Shown here: positions 8,530 through 16,784 of the stretch, one piece after another
How positions within the stretch are numbered: position 1 is the stretch's first letter
How the letters are laid out: the number at the start of each line of letters is the position of its first letter
Source: Scatosoma sp048465415
GTDB taxonomy: Bacteria; Bacillota; Clostridia; Christensenellales; Borkfalkiaceae
Direction of reading: 5' to 3'
DNA: 64,000 bases
NCBI GenBank assembly: GCA_048465415.1
Contig: DBFWLO010000019.1
Span: forward strand, 1-64,000
Position numbers and translations under genes: made by a program
The notes under the pieces: generated by a model
Seen by the model: only the letters and a program-made list of their open reading frames with translations
Databases searched by the model: none
Told to the model about the DNA's origin: nothing

Positions 8530-9485
8530 AAACTCACCTCGCTCACCTTGCGGGAAATTTTATTGAACGAAACGACGAGGGCGATATTGATGACGCTGTT
8601 GAAGAGGTTCACGGCGGAACTGTACCCCATTTTCGAGCCGAGAAGTCCTTCCCTGTATACGTAGGTCTGAATGACGTCGCTCACCGAATAGGTCGAGGGA
8701 TCCTGCATGAGGAGCACCTTTTCAAAGCCCACGTTCATCAAAGAACCGATGTTGAGAATGAGCATCGTGACGATCGTCGGCATGATCGCGGGCAGCGTGA
8801 TATGAACGAGTTTTTTCCAGCGATTCGCCCCGTCGAGCTCCGCCGCCTCGTAGAGCTGTTCGTCGACGCCCGTGAGCGCGGCGAGATAGATGATAGAATT
8901 CCAGCCGAAATGCTGCCATACCTCCGACACCACGTATAAAGGGCGAAACCACAAAGAACGATACATAAAATGAACAGGTTCTTCGAGGACGCCGAGATTG
9001 ACGAGGATCTTATTGATAATCCCGCTGCTCGGCGAGAGCATCGTACACATGATCCCTACCACGATGACCGTGGAGATGAAATGCGGCATATATGTAATCG
9101 TTTGTATCGTTCGTTTCAAGGCCTTGCTGCGCACCTCGTTGAGCAACAGCGCGAAAATGATGGGAAAGGGAAAACTGAACAGCAGATTCATCAGGTTCAA
9201 CAGGACGGTATTCCTGATCAGCCGCCAGAAATAAGGCCCGGTGATGAATTCCCTGAAATAGGAGAGTCCCACAAATTCGCTGCCAAAGAGCCCCAGCCGA
9301 ATCGAATAATCCGAAAAGGAGAACAGCACTCCGTACATCGGAAAATAGGAAAAAACGACGATAAGCAGCAATCCCGGGAGACAGAGCAGCCAATATCCGC
9401 CCTCCCGTCTGAAAAGCCTGAGCTGCCGTTTCAACGCGTCCCTGCTCCCTCCCTTTACGCCTTTACAACTTGCGATATCTTTCAT
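8523..9485 (-). CDS. Sugar ABC transporter permease, LplB type
   Basis: A membrane permease of about 320 residues, LplB family, with six membrane segments. It has YFPMYGVLFSFSDY after the first segment and the EAA loop YEAAELDGANRWKKL with ITLPAIMPT. The start is uncertain. The ATG at 9485 (AAGGA five bases upstream) overlaps the end of the binding-protein gene by 23 bases; a longer frame begins at 9509, and a TTG at 9434 after GGGAGG would avoid overlap. All choices leave the membrane part intact. It pairs with 7657-8529. Confidence 0.92.
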   Translation of the reverse strand: MKDIASCKGVKGGSRDALKRQLRLFRREGGYWLLCLPGLLLIVVFSYFPMYGVLFSFSDYSIRLGLFGSEFVGLSYFREFITGPYFWRLIRNTVLLNLMNLLFSFPFPIIFALLLNEVRSKALKRTIQTITYMPHFISTVIVVGIMCTMLSPSSGIINKILVNLGVLEEPVHFMYRSLWFRPLYVVSEVWQHFGWNSIIYLAALTGVDEQLYEAAELDGANRWKKLVHITLPAIMPTIVTMLILNIGSLMNVGFEKVLLMQDPSTYSVSDVIQTYVYREGLLGSKMGYSSAVNLFNSVINIALVVSFNKISRKVSEVSLW

Positions 9486-11094
9486 ATTGTTCCTTACGGG
9501 CCTGCTCATAGGCGCGAAGTCCGAATTTCAGCAGGTCTTTCTGATAATCGCCGTATTCCGAGATCTTTCGGGCGCCGAGGATAAACAGCATCGAGTTCTC
9601 CGACTGATAGGTGTCTATCGCCGCCGCGATTGACGAAGTCGCATTCATCTCTTCCCTGGTGCCGAGTATTTTCGGAAACGGATCCTTATAAAGTCCCTTT
9701 TCCACGTTTTTCGCCACGAGCTCGACGACCTGACGGGGGTAAAACGCCTCTAAAAATTCTTTGGTCTGTCTGTCGAACAGCGGCCCCCACGCGCCCAGCG
9801 TGCGGAGCGCGGAAGCGGGATCGAGTCCGTCGGGGTTGTCGAGCACAAAATCCGTCAGCCGCAGCGTTCCGTCTTTTTCCGTCGTATAACTTTTGCCTTC
9901 TATCCCGTAATGGAGGAGAATATTCCCTTCTTCGCTGCCCCAGAGATAATCGATCCAGCGAATAGCGGTGACGGGATCGGAACAATCCGCCGTAATCCCG
10001 ATCTGCCCGCCCAGCTGCGGCCGTTTGACCAGAGCGAGCTCGCCCTTCCCGTCGACGGGCGGATTGATCATAATATACTCACCGTCGATTTGATTGCTCG
10101 CGAGCAGTTTGTTGTACTTGTCCATAATGTCGCCTTCGGCGACGGTCATGCCCACCTGATCTTTCGCGATCAGCATTTCCATATTCGTGCGGCTGCCCGT
10201 CTCGTAATCCTGAGAGATGAGATTCGCTTTGTAAAGCTCCTGCATCCAGCCCAGAAACTGCCCGTATTCGTCGGTGGCGCGCTGATAGACGGCGTTTCCG
10301 TCCTTATCGACGACGGTATTTTGTAAAGGCACGCTCAGACCGAACGCGGAGGCTAAAAATTCGTATTCGTCCCCTTCCACGACGATCATCGGCATCGTCG
10401 CGACGCCCTGGTTTTGGTATTTGGTCGTCACCTGCGTCTTGAACTTCGTCAAAACTTCGGTAAATTCCCCTTTCGTTTCGGGTACCCAATCTTCGGCGTA
10501 ACCGCACTGCAAGAGCCAGTCTTTGCGGATAATGATCGATTTATAGTATTCGTTGGCCATAAATACCTCGTCAATCGAATAGATACCGCCGTCCGCCGCC
10601 GTCATCTGTTTTCTGATCTCCGGGTTTTCGTTGAGAATCCTCTTGATGTTCGGGGCGTATTTATTGATGAGCTCGTTGAGGGGAAGAATCACCTTTTCGC
10701 GCGAAAACCTGTCTATATCGGCGTTCTGCCAGATGGGCAATCCGATGATGTCGGGAAGTTTCGCGCCCGAGTTGATCTTCATCATCATCGAGTCGTTCCA
10801 CTCCTTGGAGACTTTGACTTCCCATTTTATTTTCACGCCCGTCCTTTTTTCAGCCTCTTTCCAGACTTCGAGGTTTTTGGTAAGGCTCGCCGGGGCGTAC
10901 CAGTTGTCCGGTCCCGAATAGGTGAACGTAACGCCGTTCCCGAAGCCCGCGTCGTATGCTTCGGGAACGGAAGAGTCGGTGATATCCTCTATGCCCCACT
11001 GGATATGAACGTTATTTCCGCAGGCGGCGCCCATCGCCATACTTCCGAAGACCGTCACGAGGGAACATATCATCGCGATCCATTTTTTCAGCAT
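9463..11094 (-). CDS. Extracellular sugar-binding lipoprotein, LplA/YtcQ type
   Basis: A 543-residue solute-binding protein with a lipobox (MGAAC, Cys25) that anchors it to the outer face of the membrane. Family marks are a long (>500 residue) CUT1 binding-protein layout, the NELINKYAPNIKRILNENPE segment near residues 140-160, YSIDEVFMANEYYKS and WIDYLWGSEEGN. It presents its ligand to permeases 8523-9485 and 7657-8529. The ligand is not readable from sequence; the neighbouring GH123-like enzyme suggests a hexosamine-containing glycan. A strong hairpin precedes the gene (11131-11162), and its ribosome site is weak (GGGAAA). Confidence 0.9.
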   Translation of the reverse strand: MLKKWIAMICSLVTVFGSMAMGAACGNNVHIQWGIEDITDSSVPEAYDAGFGNGVTFTYSGPDNWYAPASLTKNLEVWKEAEKRTGVKIKWEVKVSKEWNDSMMMKINSGAKLPDIIGLPIWQNADIDRFSREKVILPLNELINKYAPNIKRILNENPEIRKQMTAADGGIYSIDEVFMANEYYKSIIIRKDWLLQCGYAEDWVPETKGEFTEVLTKFKTQVTTKYQNQGVATMPMIVVEGDEYEFLASAFGLSVPLQNTVVDKDGNAVYQRATDEYGQFLGWMQELYKANLISQDYETGSRTNMEMLIAKDQVGMTVAEGDIMDKYNKLLASNQIDGEYIMINPPVDGKGELALVKRPQLGGQIGITADCSDPVTAIRWIDYLWGSEEGNILLHYGIEGKSYTTEKDGTLRLTDFVLDNPDGLDPASALRTLGAWGPLFDRQTKEFLEAFYPRQVVELVAKNVEKGLYKDPFPKILGTREEMNATSSIAAAIDTYQSENSMLFILGARKISEYGDYQKDLLKFGLRAYEQARKEQYERYRKL

Positions 11095-11130
11095 CTTTAT
11101 TTCCCGTCCTTTATTTTCTTCCGCGCTTTA

Positions 11131-11162
11131 CGACGCTTGCGGCGGTAAACCCGCAAGCGTCG
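11131..11162 (-). other. Intercistronic hairpin upstream of binding-protein gene
   Basis: Perfect 12-base arms (11131-11142 and 11151-11162, CGACGCTTGCGG type) enclose an eight-base loop. It lies 12 bases after the stop of the FIVAR-protein gene and 36 bases before the binding-protein ATG. No T run follows on the minus strand, so it is more likely an mRNA-stabilising or processing hairpin than a terminator. Such hairpins often adjust binding-protein levels relative to other operon products. Confidence 0.6.
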
Positions 11163-11174
11163 GATCCGTCTTTT

Positions 11175-13364
11175 TTACGCGCGGCGTTTTCTCCTGATTG
11201 CCAGGATTATCGTCAAAACGGCGACGCCGCTCAAAACCGAAATCCCGCTCAAAGACGAGAAACAGCCGCTTTTGACTTTGGTTTCTCCGCTCCCCGAATC
11301 GCCGCCGATTCCGCTGTTCCCGCTGTTGTCGCTCTCACTGTCGCCGCCCGTATTTTCCGCAAGCGCTTCGTACGCGCTGCTTAAAGCCAGCAGGGCCGCG
11401 TTGATCTGGGGCTGGGTGGCGTTCGTGTCGTCGAGCACCGTTTTCGCCGCCGTCAGTTTTTCCAGGAACACCGCGTAGCTCGCTTCGGTATAATTCCCCG
11501 CCGCGACGTCCTTATAAGCGTCGTACTTTTCTTGCAGCGCCGATTTGTCCACTTTGAGTTCGAGCGCGTTGTATGCGCCCACGAGTTCGCTCAGCGCCGT
11601 ATCGACGAGCGCCTGCGAAGCCTCCGCATTGTCGAGTACTATTTTCGCGGCCGCAAGTTTGGCTTGAAACGCCGCGTAACTTGCTTCCGTATAATTCCCC
11701 GCCGCCGTGTCTTTGAGTTCGTCGTACTTCCTTTGCAGGGCCGTGAAATCAGTCTTTTCGATGAGGTTTTTCACGGCTTCTTTGAGCGCCGCCAGCGCGT
11801 CGTCCACGTCCGCCTGAGAAGCGTTCTCGTTTTCGACGACCGCTTCCGCCGCCGTCAGTTTTTCCCGATATACCGCCCAGCTCGCCGGCGTATAATCCGC
11901 TTCCTCGTAATTAAGGGAAGCGATATATTCGTTGATTTCGGTGAGTACGGGATATACTCTGCCGCATTTTACGACTTCCGCCGTCAGGGGAGTTTCCATA
12001 TCGTCGTCGTAGCTGACGATGAAGGTGTCCATGAACATCACGCCGGGATTGTCTCCCCATACCGACACGCTGCAAATCCTTTTCATATCGAACGTAACGG
12101 CGGGATTTCCCCCCCACATCGTCGCCCACTCCCAGGGATTATCCAATCCCACTTTGACGTAGCCTTTAAATCCCGCGGGAACGGAGAAGGCGGAAGCGGT
12201 GCCGCTGCCCGGCGTTTCGATCGTACGCGTGACCGGCGTGCCGCTCAGATCGTCCAGGATCGCTTTCGCGCCCGCTTCCTGCTTCCACTGCTGGTCAGTG
12301 CCGGTGCCCGAATGCGTCTGTATCGCCACGCCGACGTTTTCGGCCGACTCCGAGGAATTGTCGAGATAGAACATCAGATACTTGGCGGAGGACCAGTCGT
12401 TATGATCGGTGCCCGCAAAAGCGTTGGGATCGCCGACAAAGGTTCCGTAGTCCCCTCCCCAGAAGGATTCGCTGCGCGTCATGACGGTCATCATTTTACC
12501 GGCGGGGAAACAACTTTCCGTCGTGTCGACGAGTTTTTCCTTGATCAGATTTACCGAATACATAGTGTCGTAGTCGACGACGATCGTTTTCCCGGTCTCT
12601 GTTTTTCGCCCGAATCCGACCGTTTCCGCCGTATACGGCGTCGCGAAATCGGCGTCGTAACTGACGACAAAGGTATCCATATACAGCGTCCCTTCCGTCG
12701 TTTTCCAGACTTGTATGCCTCGGATATTGCTCAGATCGAAGGGGATAGAGCCCGAAACGCCGCCGTAATAGCTCGCCCAATCCGCCGCGTCCGCGAGCGG
12801 CACTTTTACGTACCCTTTGAAAGAAGCGGGGATACAGATTTCCGCGCTGCCTTCGACGCTGTTTTTATCCGCATGGCCCAATACGCATTCGAGGGGTTGA
12901 TTTGTCACGTCGTCCAGCCAGATCTGCGTTTCCAACAGGGGACAAAACTGCTCGTTCGTTTCGCCGTCGTAAAACTGCAACACGAATAAAATTTTTTGCA
13001 CGGTCGTCTCCGTATTCTCTATGTAGAAGGAGACATATTGCCCGCCCGTCCAATCGTCGTGCTTGTCACCTATCCAGTTGGAGTCAAAATCCAGTCCGTA
13101 GTGTCCCGACCAAAACGTTTCCGGCGGCTGTATAGGCATCATCGTTCCCGTAGGGTAAGATGGTTCCGAAGTTTTGACCAGATTCTGCGTGCGGAAATAT
13201 TCGAGCGTGTTATACATCGTATCGAAGTCCGCCACGATCTCTTTTCCCTGTTTTGGCGCCGGTTCCTCCGCCTGCGCGTCGTTTAAAGCGCCGACGCCGG
13301 ACAACGCCAGAAATCCCGAAAGCGCCAGGCCCAGAAGTCCCCATTTTTTCCTGCCGAGTTTCAT
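11175..13364 (-). CDS. Secreted protein: two FxGY beta domains, three FIVAR repeats, Cys tail
   Basis: A 729-residue secreted protein with a signal peptide (residues 1-32, AQA). Two related beta domains cover about residues 40-245 and 255-470. Each contains the FxGY signature (IPASFKGYVKVPL and VPAGFKGYVKVGL) and closes with MDTFVVSYDADF or MDTFIVSYDDDM. Three FIVAR-type helical repeats follow at about 480-680 (YTEASYAAFQAKLAAA and similar), a spacer module common in large surface glycosidases. The end is KSGCFSSLSG, a hydrophobic stretch and RRKRRA. GGAGG lies ahead of the ATG. No catalytic domain is seen, so a surface binding role is inferred. It sits between the GH123-like enzyme and the binding protein. 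Confidence 0.82.
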   Translation of the reverse strand: MKLGRKKWGLLGLALSGFLALSGVGALNDAQAEEPAPKQGKEIVADFDTMYNTLEYFRTQNLVKTSEPSYPTGTMMPIQPPETFWSGHYGLDFDSNWIGDKHDDWTGGQYVSFYIENTETTVQKILFVLQFYDGETNEQFCPLLETQIWLDDVTNQPLECVLGHADKNSVEGSAEICIPASFKGYVKVPLADAADWASYYGGVSGSIPFDLSNIRGIQVWKTTEGTLYMDTFVVSYDADFATPYTAETVGFGRKTETGKTIVVDYDTMYSVNLIKEKLVDTTESCFPAGKMMTVMTRSESFWGGDYGTFVGDPNAFAGTDHNDWSSAKYLMFYLDNSSESAENVGVAIQTHSGTGTDQQWKQEAGAKAILDDLSGTPVTRTIETPGSGTASAFSVPAGFKGYVKVGLDNPWEWATMWGGNPAVTFDMKRICSVSVWGDNPGVMFMDTFIVSYDDDMETPLTAEVVKCGRVYPVLTEINEYIASLNYEEADYTPASWAVYREKLTAAEAVVENENASQADVDDALAALKEAVKNLIEKTDFTALQRKYDELKDTAAGNYTEASYAAFQAKLAAAKIVLDNAEASQALVDTALSELVGAYNALELKVDKSALQEKYDAYKDVAAGNYTEASYAVFLEKLTAAKTVLDDTNATQPQINAALLALSSAYEALAENTGGDSESDNSGNSGIGGDSGSGETKVKSGCFSSLSGISVLSGVAVLTIILAIRRKRRA

Positions 13365-13413
13365 ATTTTCCTCCGATAATTTTTATTCTTACGGTTCTTC
13401 CCGTAATTTTCTC

Positions 13414-15708
13414 TCATATCTTTCTCTTTTTCCCGATCACCGCGAACGCGGCCGCCGTCAGAGCCGTTCCCGCGACCGCCAGAGAAGAGGCGTTCACCGC
13501 GGAGCCGCAGCCCTTCTTTTCGGGCTTTTCCTCCTCTTGATTGGGAGGAGTGGGAAGCTTTGCGCCTATCTCCACTTTTTCGACTTTCAGTCCGAGCCGG
13601 TTGTTAAACGCTTCCTTTCGTCCGAGATATTCGTCCAGATCGTAGATGTCCACAGAACGTTTATACCGCGGTTTTTCCGTCACTTCCAGCGCCACTGTAT
13701 ATTCCTTTCCGTCCACGGTCACGACCGCCGTCTTTATGCCGGCCGTCGAAGTGTCCGGCTTGGTTTTGAACGCGATTGACGAGACGGAAACGGATTTGGG
13801 AACGTTGACGAGATCGGTCGCGAGAAGCACGTCGCCGACGTACGCCTTTTTGTGTTCGACGGGAACGATTTCTTCTTTTTCCCCGTACATCGCCGCGTAT
13901 TTCCGCGCGTTTTCCAAAAGTACCGCTTTGAGCTTCGCCGTCGATTCCGCGTAGTCGACGAGCTGACGATCGTAGCGGGAACCGTACTCGTCGAAGCTCC
14001 CCCAGCCGCCGTTGTCGGAAACGTAGGGCATTTCTTCGAGCGCTTTTTCCAGCGAGGTTTTGATCGCCGCGTTTTTATCCATGAGGAAGAGCGCTTTGTT
14101 GGCGTCCATCACTCCTTCCGCTAATTTTTCATAGCGCACGGAGGATTTCGCGCCGAGGTAGACGAAATTGCAGTCGCCGGAATCAAAGTACATGTGGTCG
14201 GTGGAAAAGAGGGAATCCTCGCTGAAATAGAAATAGTTCCACCTCGCGAAGCCGCTCGCCCCGATCTTTAAGCAGTACCAGGAGATCCAGGCGCTTTCCG
14301 CGGGATTGCTTCTCGAAAAGCTGTTGGGGAAATTGCCGACGCAGGTATAGACCGTGGTTTTTAAGCCGAGATTGGTGCGGTGCTCGATGTCTTTTACGAG
14401 ATTGAATTCCCCTTCCCAGCTCTCCTGCAAGACGATTTCCACATACCAGAAATTGTCGTACAACGCCGCGTTGCTGATGTTATTATTGTTGGTGGCGGCG
14501 TCGAGAAGGAAAAAGTCGCCCGTCGTTTCTTTGATCGTGTTCACCCATTGCCACATGCTTTCTTCGGGCTGTTCGTCGATATGCAGGCAGAAGCGGAATC
14601 GATCGGTAAAGCCCTCCGCTTCGACGTTTGCCTTGACCGCCCTTAAAAACTGCGGGAACATTTCCACATATAACGGGGAGTCCCAATAGCAATAGAATCT
14701 GCCTTCCTTTCCCGTCGCTTCGTCATAGTATTTGGACGAGGAAGCGTACGTCATCAAAGACATGATCTCCAATTTTTCATACCGATACAAGAATTTCATG
14801 AACCGATTGAAGCCCGAGAAATCGAAAGTCCACGTGCCGTCCGCTTTTCTCGTGTACTTGATGGGCGCGCAGGTGACGGGATCGTGATTTTCATAGATGT
14901 GCATATCGGTATACATGCCGTTGACCTCTTCTCTGCCCAGATAGAAATCGAGGTAAGGCTCCAAAAGCCCTATGGCATAATCCGACCAGTAGAGATCCAT
15001 GGGAAGTCCGAGCGAGTCCCAGACCTCCGTGGGACAACCCGCCGCCATCAGATTGAGATCGAATTCGGTCTCTTCGACGGGATAGGCGATATTCAATACT
15101 TCGAGGGTATATGTAAAGTTCAGTTTCTCTCCTTCTTTATCCGTCGCCGTCACGGCCGCGTCGTACGTTCCCGAAGGCGTCGTATAAGGCACCTGCACCT
15201 GGATCCAGACGGGCTGCAAAAACGACTCGTCGAGATAGACGAGCTCGGAGGTATAGAGTACGTCGGCGATCTCTTCGTACGGAGTATCTCCCTGATTATG
15301 CCCCATCGAAGCGACGATCCGTTTTTGAAAACTGACCGTGACGTTGCCCGCGGGGATCGTCGCAAGGCTGTCGCGGGAGACGAAATCGCCGGCCGTGACC
15401 GAAACCATGTCTTTCGCGGCGTTCTCCGTCCAAAGCACTAAACAGGCGTTGACGTAATCCCCCTTCCAGGCAGTCATGGCAAGCTCGGTGACGGGTTCCT
15501 CCGCCCGCACGTCGTCGTATGTGATTCTGCGATAATTCTTTTTGCCTTCGAACTCGATCTCGTTTTTCTGCACGTAGTGAATGTCGGTGGTGCCCCAGGT
15601 ACCGTGCAGTTTGTTATCCCCCGCGGCTTCGGCTTTTGCCGCCGCCGGGGGCATAGCCACGGACGCGAGCACGACCGCCGAACAAAGCGCCGTCAATAAC
15701 TTTTTCAT
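13414..15708 (-). CDS. Secreted GH123-like glycosidase with Cys tail
   Basis: A 764-residue secreted enzyme candidate. The signal peptide covers about residues 1-29, a beta-sandwich 60-210, and a TIM-barrel-like region 215-600 resembles the GH123/DUF4091 group. The pair Asp378-Glu379 in FCLHIDEQPEE fits the Asp-Glu pair used for substrate-assisted hydrolysis of N-acetylhexosaminides in that group. WYCLKIGASGFARWNYFYF matches the late barrel strand with aromatic residues. The C terminus is KKGCGSAVNAS, a hydrophobic stretch and KKRKI. GH123 enzymes release beta-N-acetylgalactosamine; I infer a similar hexosaminidase role without certainty about the sugar. AAGGAGG precedes the ATG. Confidence 0.72.
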   Translation of the reverse strand: MKKLLTALCSAVVLASVAMPPAAAKAEAAGDNKLHGTWGTTDIHYVQKNEIEFEGKKNYRRITYDDVRAEEPVTELAMTAWKGDYVNACLVLWTENAAKDMVSVTAGDFVSRDSLATIPAGNVTVSFQKRIVASMGHNQGDTPYEEIADVLYTSELVYLDESFLQPVWIQVQVPYTTPSGTYDAAVTATDKEGEKLNFTYTLEVLNIAYPVEETEFDLNLMAAGCPTEVWDSLGLPMDLYWSDYAIGLLEPYLDFYLGREEVNGMYTDMHIYENHDPVTCAPIKYTRKADGTWTFDFSGFNRFMKFLYRYEKLEIMSLMTYASSSKYYDEATGKEGRFYCYWDSPLYVEMFPQFLRAVKANVEAEGFTDRFRFCLHIDEQPEESMWQWVNTIKETTGDFFLLDAATNNNNISNAALYDNFWYVEIVLQESWEGEFNLVKDIEHRTNLGLKTTVYTCVGNFPNSFSRSNPAESAWISWYCLKIGASGFARWNYFYFSEDSLFSTDHMYFDSGDCNFVYLGAKSSVRYEKLAEGVMDANKALFLMDKNAAIKTSLEKALEEMPYVSDNGGWGSFDEYGSRYDRQLVDYAESTAKLKAVLLENARKYAAMYGEKEEIVPVEHKKAYVGDVLLATDLVNVPKSVSVSSIAFKTKPDTSTAGIKTAVVTVDGKEYTVALEVTEKPRYKRSVDIYDLDEYLGRKEAFNNRLGLKVEKVEIGAKLPTPPNQEEEKPEKKGCGSAVNASSLAVAGTALTAAAFAVIGKKRKI

Positions 15709-15721
15709 TCTGTTTTCCTCC

Positions 15722-16654
15722 TTACACGTTCAGTTCGGCCGACGCGCTGTATACTTCGATTCCGCCGATCCGCGCGAACGTATACGCCTCGTATTCGCCC
15801 GCGGGCAGATTCGCAATCGTCACCGCGTAAGCGCCGTTTTCTTGCAGCGCCGAATGGAGCGCCACCGTTTCCACGTACAAGCAGCCGTTGGCGATATAAC
15901 TGAATTTTACGCCGTATTCCGCCACTTCCGACAAGGGTGCGCTTCCACTCTCCACTTTGCCGTAGACGGTATACTTTCCTTCGCCCGCGACGATTCCCTC
16001 CAACGTACTTTTCGCCGCGCTCTTTTCGGGCAGCGCCGAGTCCGGCTCATAACCGGTGACTTCGAGTTCGGAGATCATCAGACAGGAGTCGGGCACGACG
16101 TACCGCTCGACCGCGCGGGAGCCTCTGAGAAAACGGAAGCCGACGTATTTAGCCTTGCGCTCCGTTTGCAGGGGACGAGTCAAATCATGCTCGACGTTGT
16201 CCCGGACGTAATCGACGGTTTCCCAGGTTTTCCCGTCCATGCTGATCTCGAAAGCGATTTCCTTTGCGGCCAGCGAACGCGTCTGCCGGGTGCTCACCCC
16301 GCCCATCGCCTTATACGACCATTCGGACACGGCGTATTCGCCGCCCAGGTCGTAGACGAAGCGGACGTCGAACTTATCCGACGGGTTGCCCGGCGAAAGA
16401 AACCAGGCGTACGGTTTCACCTGGATGTCAGTCAGGGCCGCATAGTATTCGGGCGAGGCGGCGTTGTAATCGTTTAAGCCGAGGTTTTCGGCCTCTACCG
16501 AAGCGCGTTTGCCGTAAATGAGGTTCCTCTCTTCCCTTTTCTTTTCGGCCCGCGACGAAAGCCCTCCGAGCGTGCCGCAGACGATGACGGCGCTCAGCCC
16601 GAGGATCAGCCAGGGCAGCAGCCGTTTTTTACCGCGAGCGGTGGTTTGGTTCAT
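15722..16654 (-). CDS. Membrane-anchored F5/8 type C (CBM32-like) protein
   Basis: A 310-residue protein with one N-terminal membrane segment (about residues 12-30) and no cleavage motif, so it is probably a signal anchor. A discoidin/CBM32-like domain at about 45-200 shows KFDVRFVYDLGGEY, ISMDGKTWETVDYV, KYVGFRFLRGS and ISELEVTGYE, the usual strand order of F5/8C modules. A smaller Ig-like domain occupies about 215-310. CBM32 modules often bind galactose or N-acetylhexosamine ends. It is the first gene after a strong promoter and is followed 13 bases later by the GH123-like gene, suggesting that it helps hold glycans at the cell surface. Confidence 0.78.
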   Translation of the reverse strand: MNQTTARGKKRLLPWLILGLSAVIVCGTLGGLSSRAEKKREERNLIYGKRASVEAENLGLNDYNAASPEYYAALTDIQVKPYAWFLSPGNPSDKFDVRFVYDLGGEYAVSEWSYKAMGGVSTRQTRSLAAKEIAFEISMDGKTWETVDYVRDNVEHDLTRPLQTERKAKYVGFRFLRGSRAVERYVVPDSCLMISELEVTGYEPDSALPEKSAAKSTLEGIVAGEGKYTVYGKVESGSAPLSEVAEYGVKFSYIANGCLYVETVALHSALQENGAYAVTIANLPAGEYEAYTFARIGGIEVYSASAELNV

Positions 16655-16725
16655 TGCGTTTTCCTCCTATATTTTTTCCGATTATTTTGGAAGGGCAAGG
16701 ATGTTCCCGCCCGATTTCCACAAAA

Positions 16726-16754
16726 ATTATGTCACATTTTCCCCCGGCGGTCAA
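16726..16754 (-). promoter_or_regulatory. Sigma-A promoter of the 16654-2114 operon
   Basis: On the minus strand, TTGACC (16749-16754) and CATAAT (16726-16731) have a 17-base spacer. It stands about 70 bases before the first gene, which has AGGAGG ahead of its ATG. All following genes down to the AraC sensor are closely spaced, so this probably drives the full ten-gene unit. Confidence 0.8.
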
Positions 16755-16784
16755 GGTGCGCTTTTTTGAATAGGGGGCTGTTTT

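Noticed and set aside
11175..13364. FIVAR-repeat protein as a possible enzyme
   Set aside because: FIVAR repeats often accompany large glycosidases, but the rest of this protein is two beta domains with no barrel, beta-helix or conserved acidic pair, so no enzymatic function is claimed.
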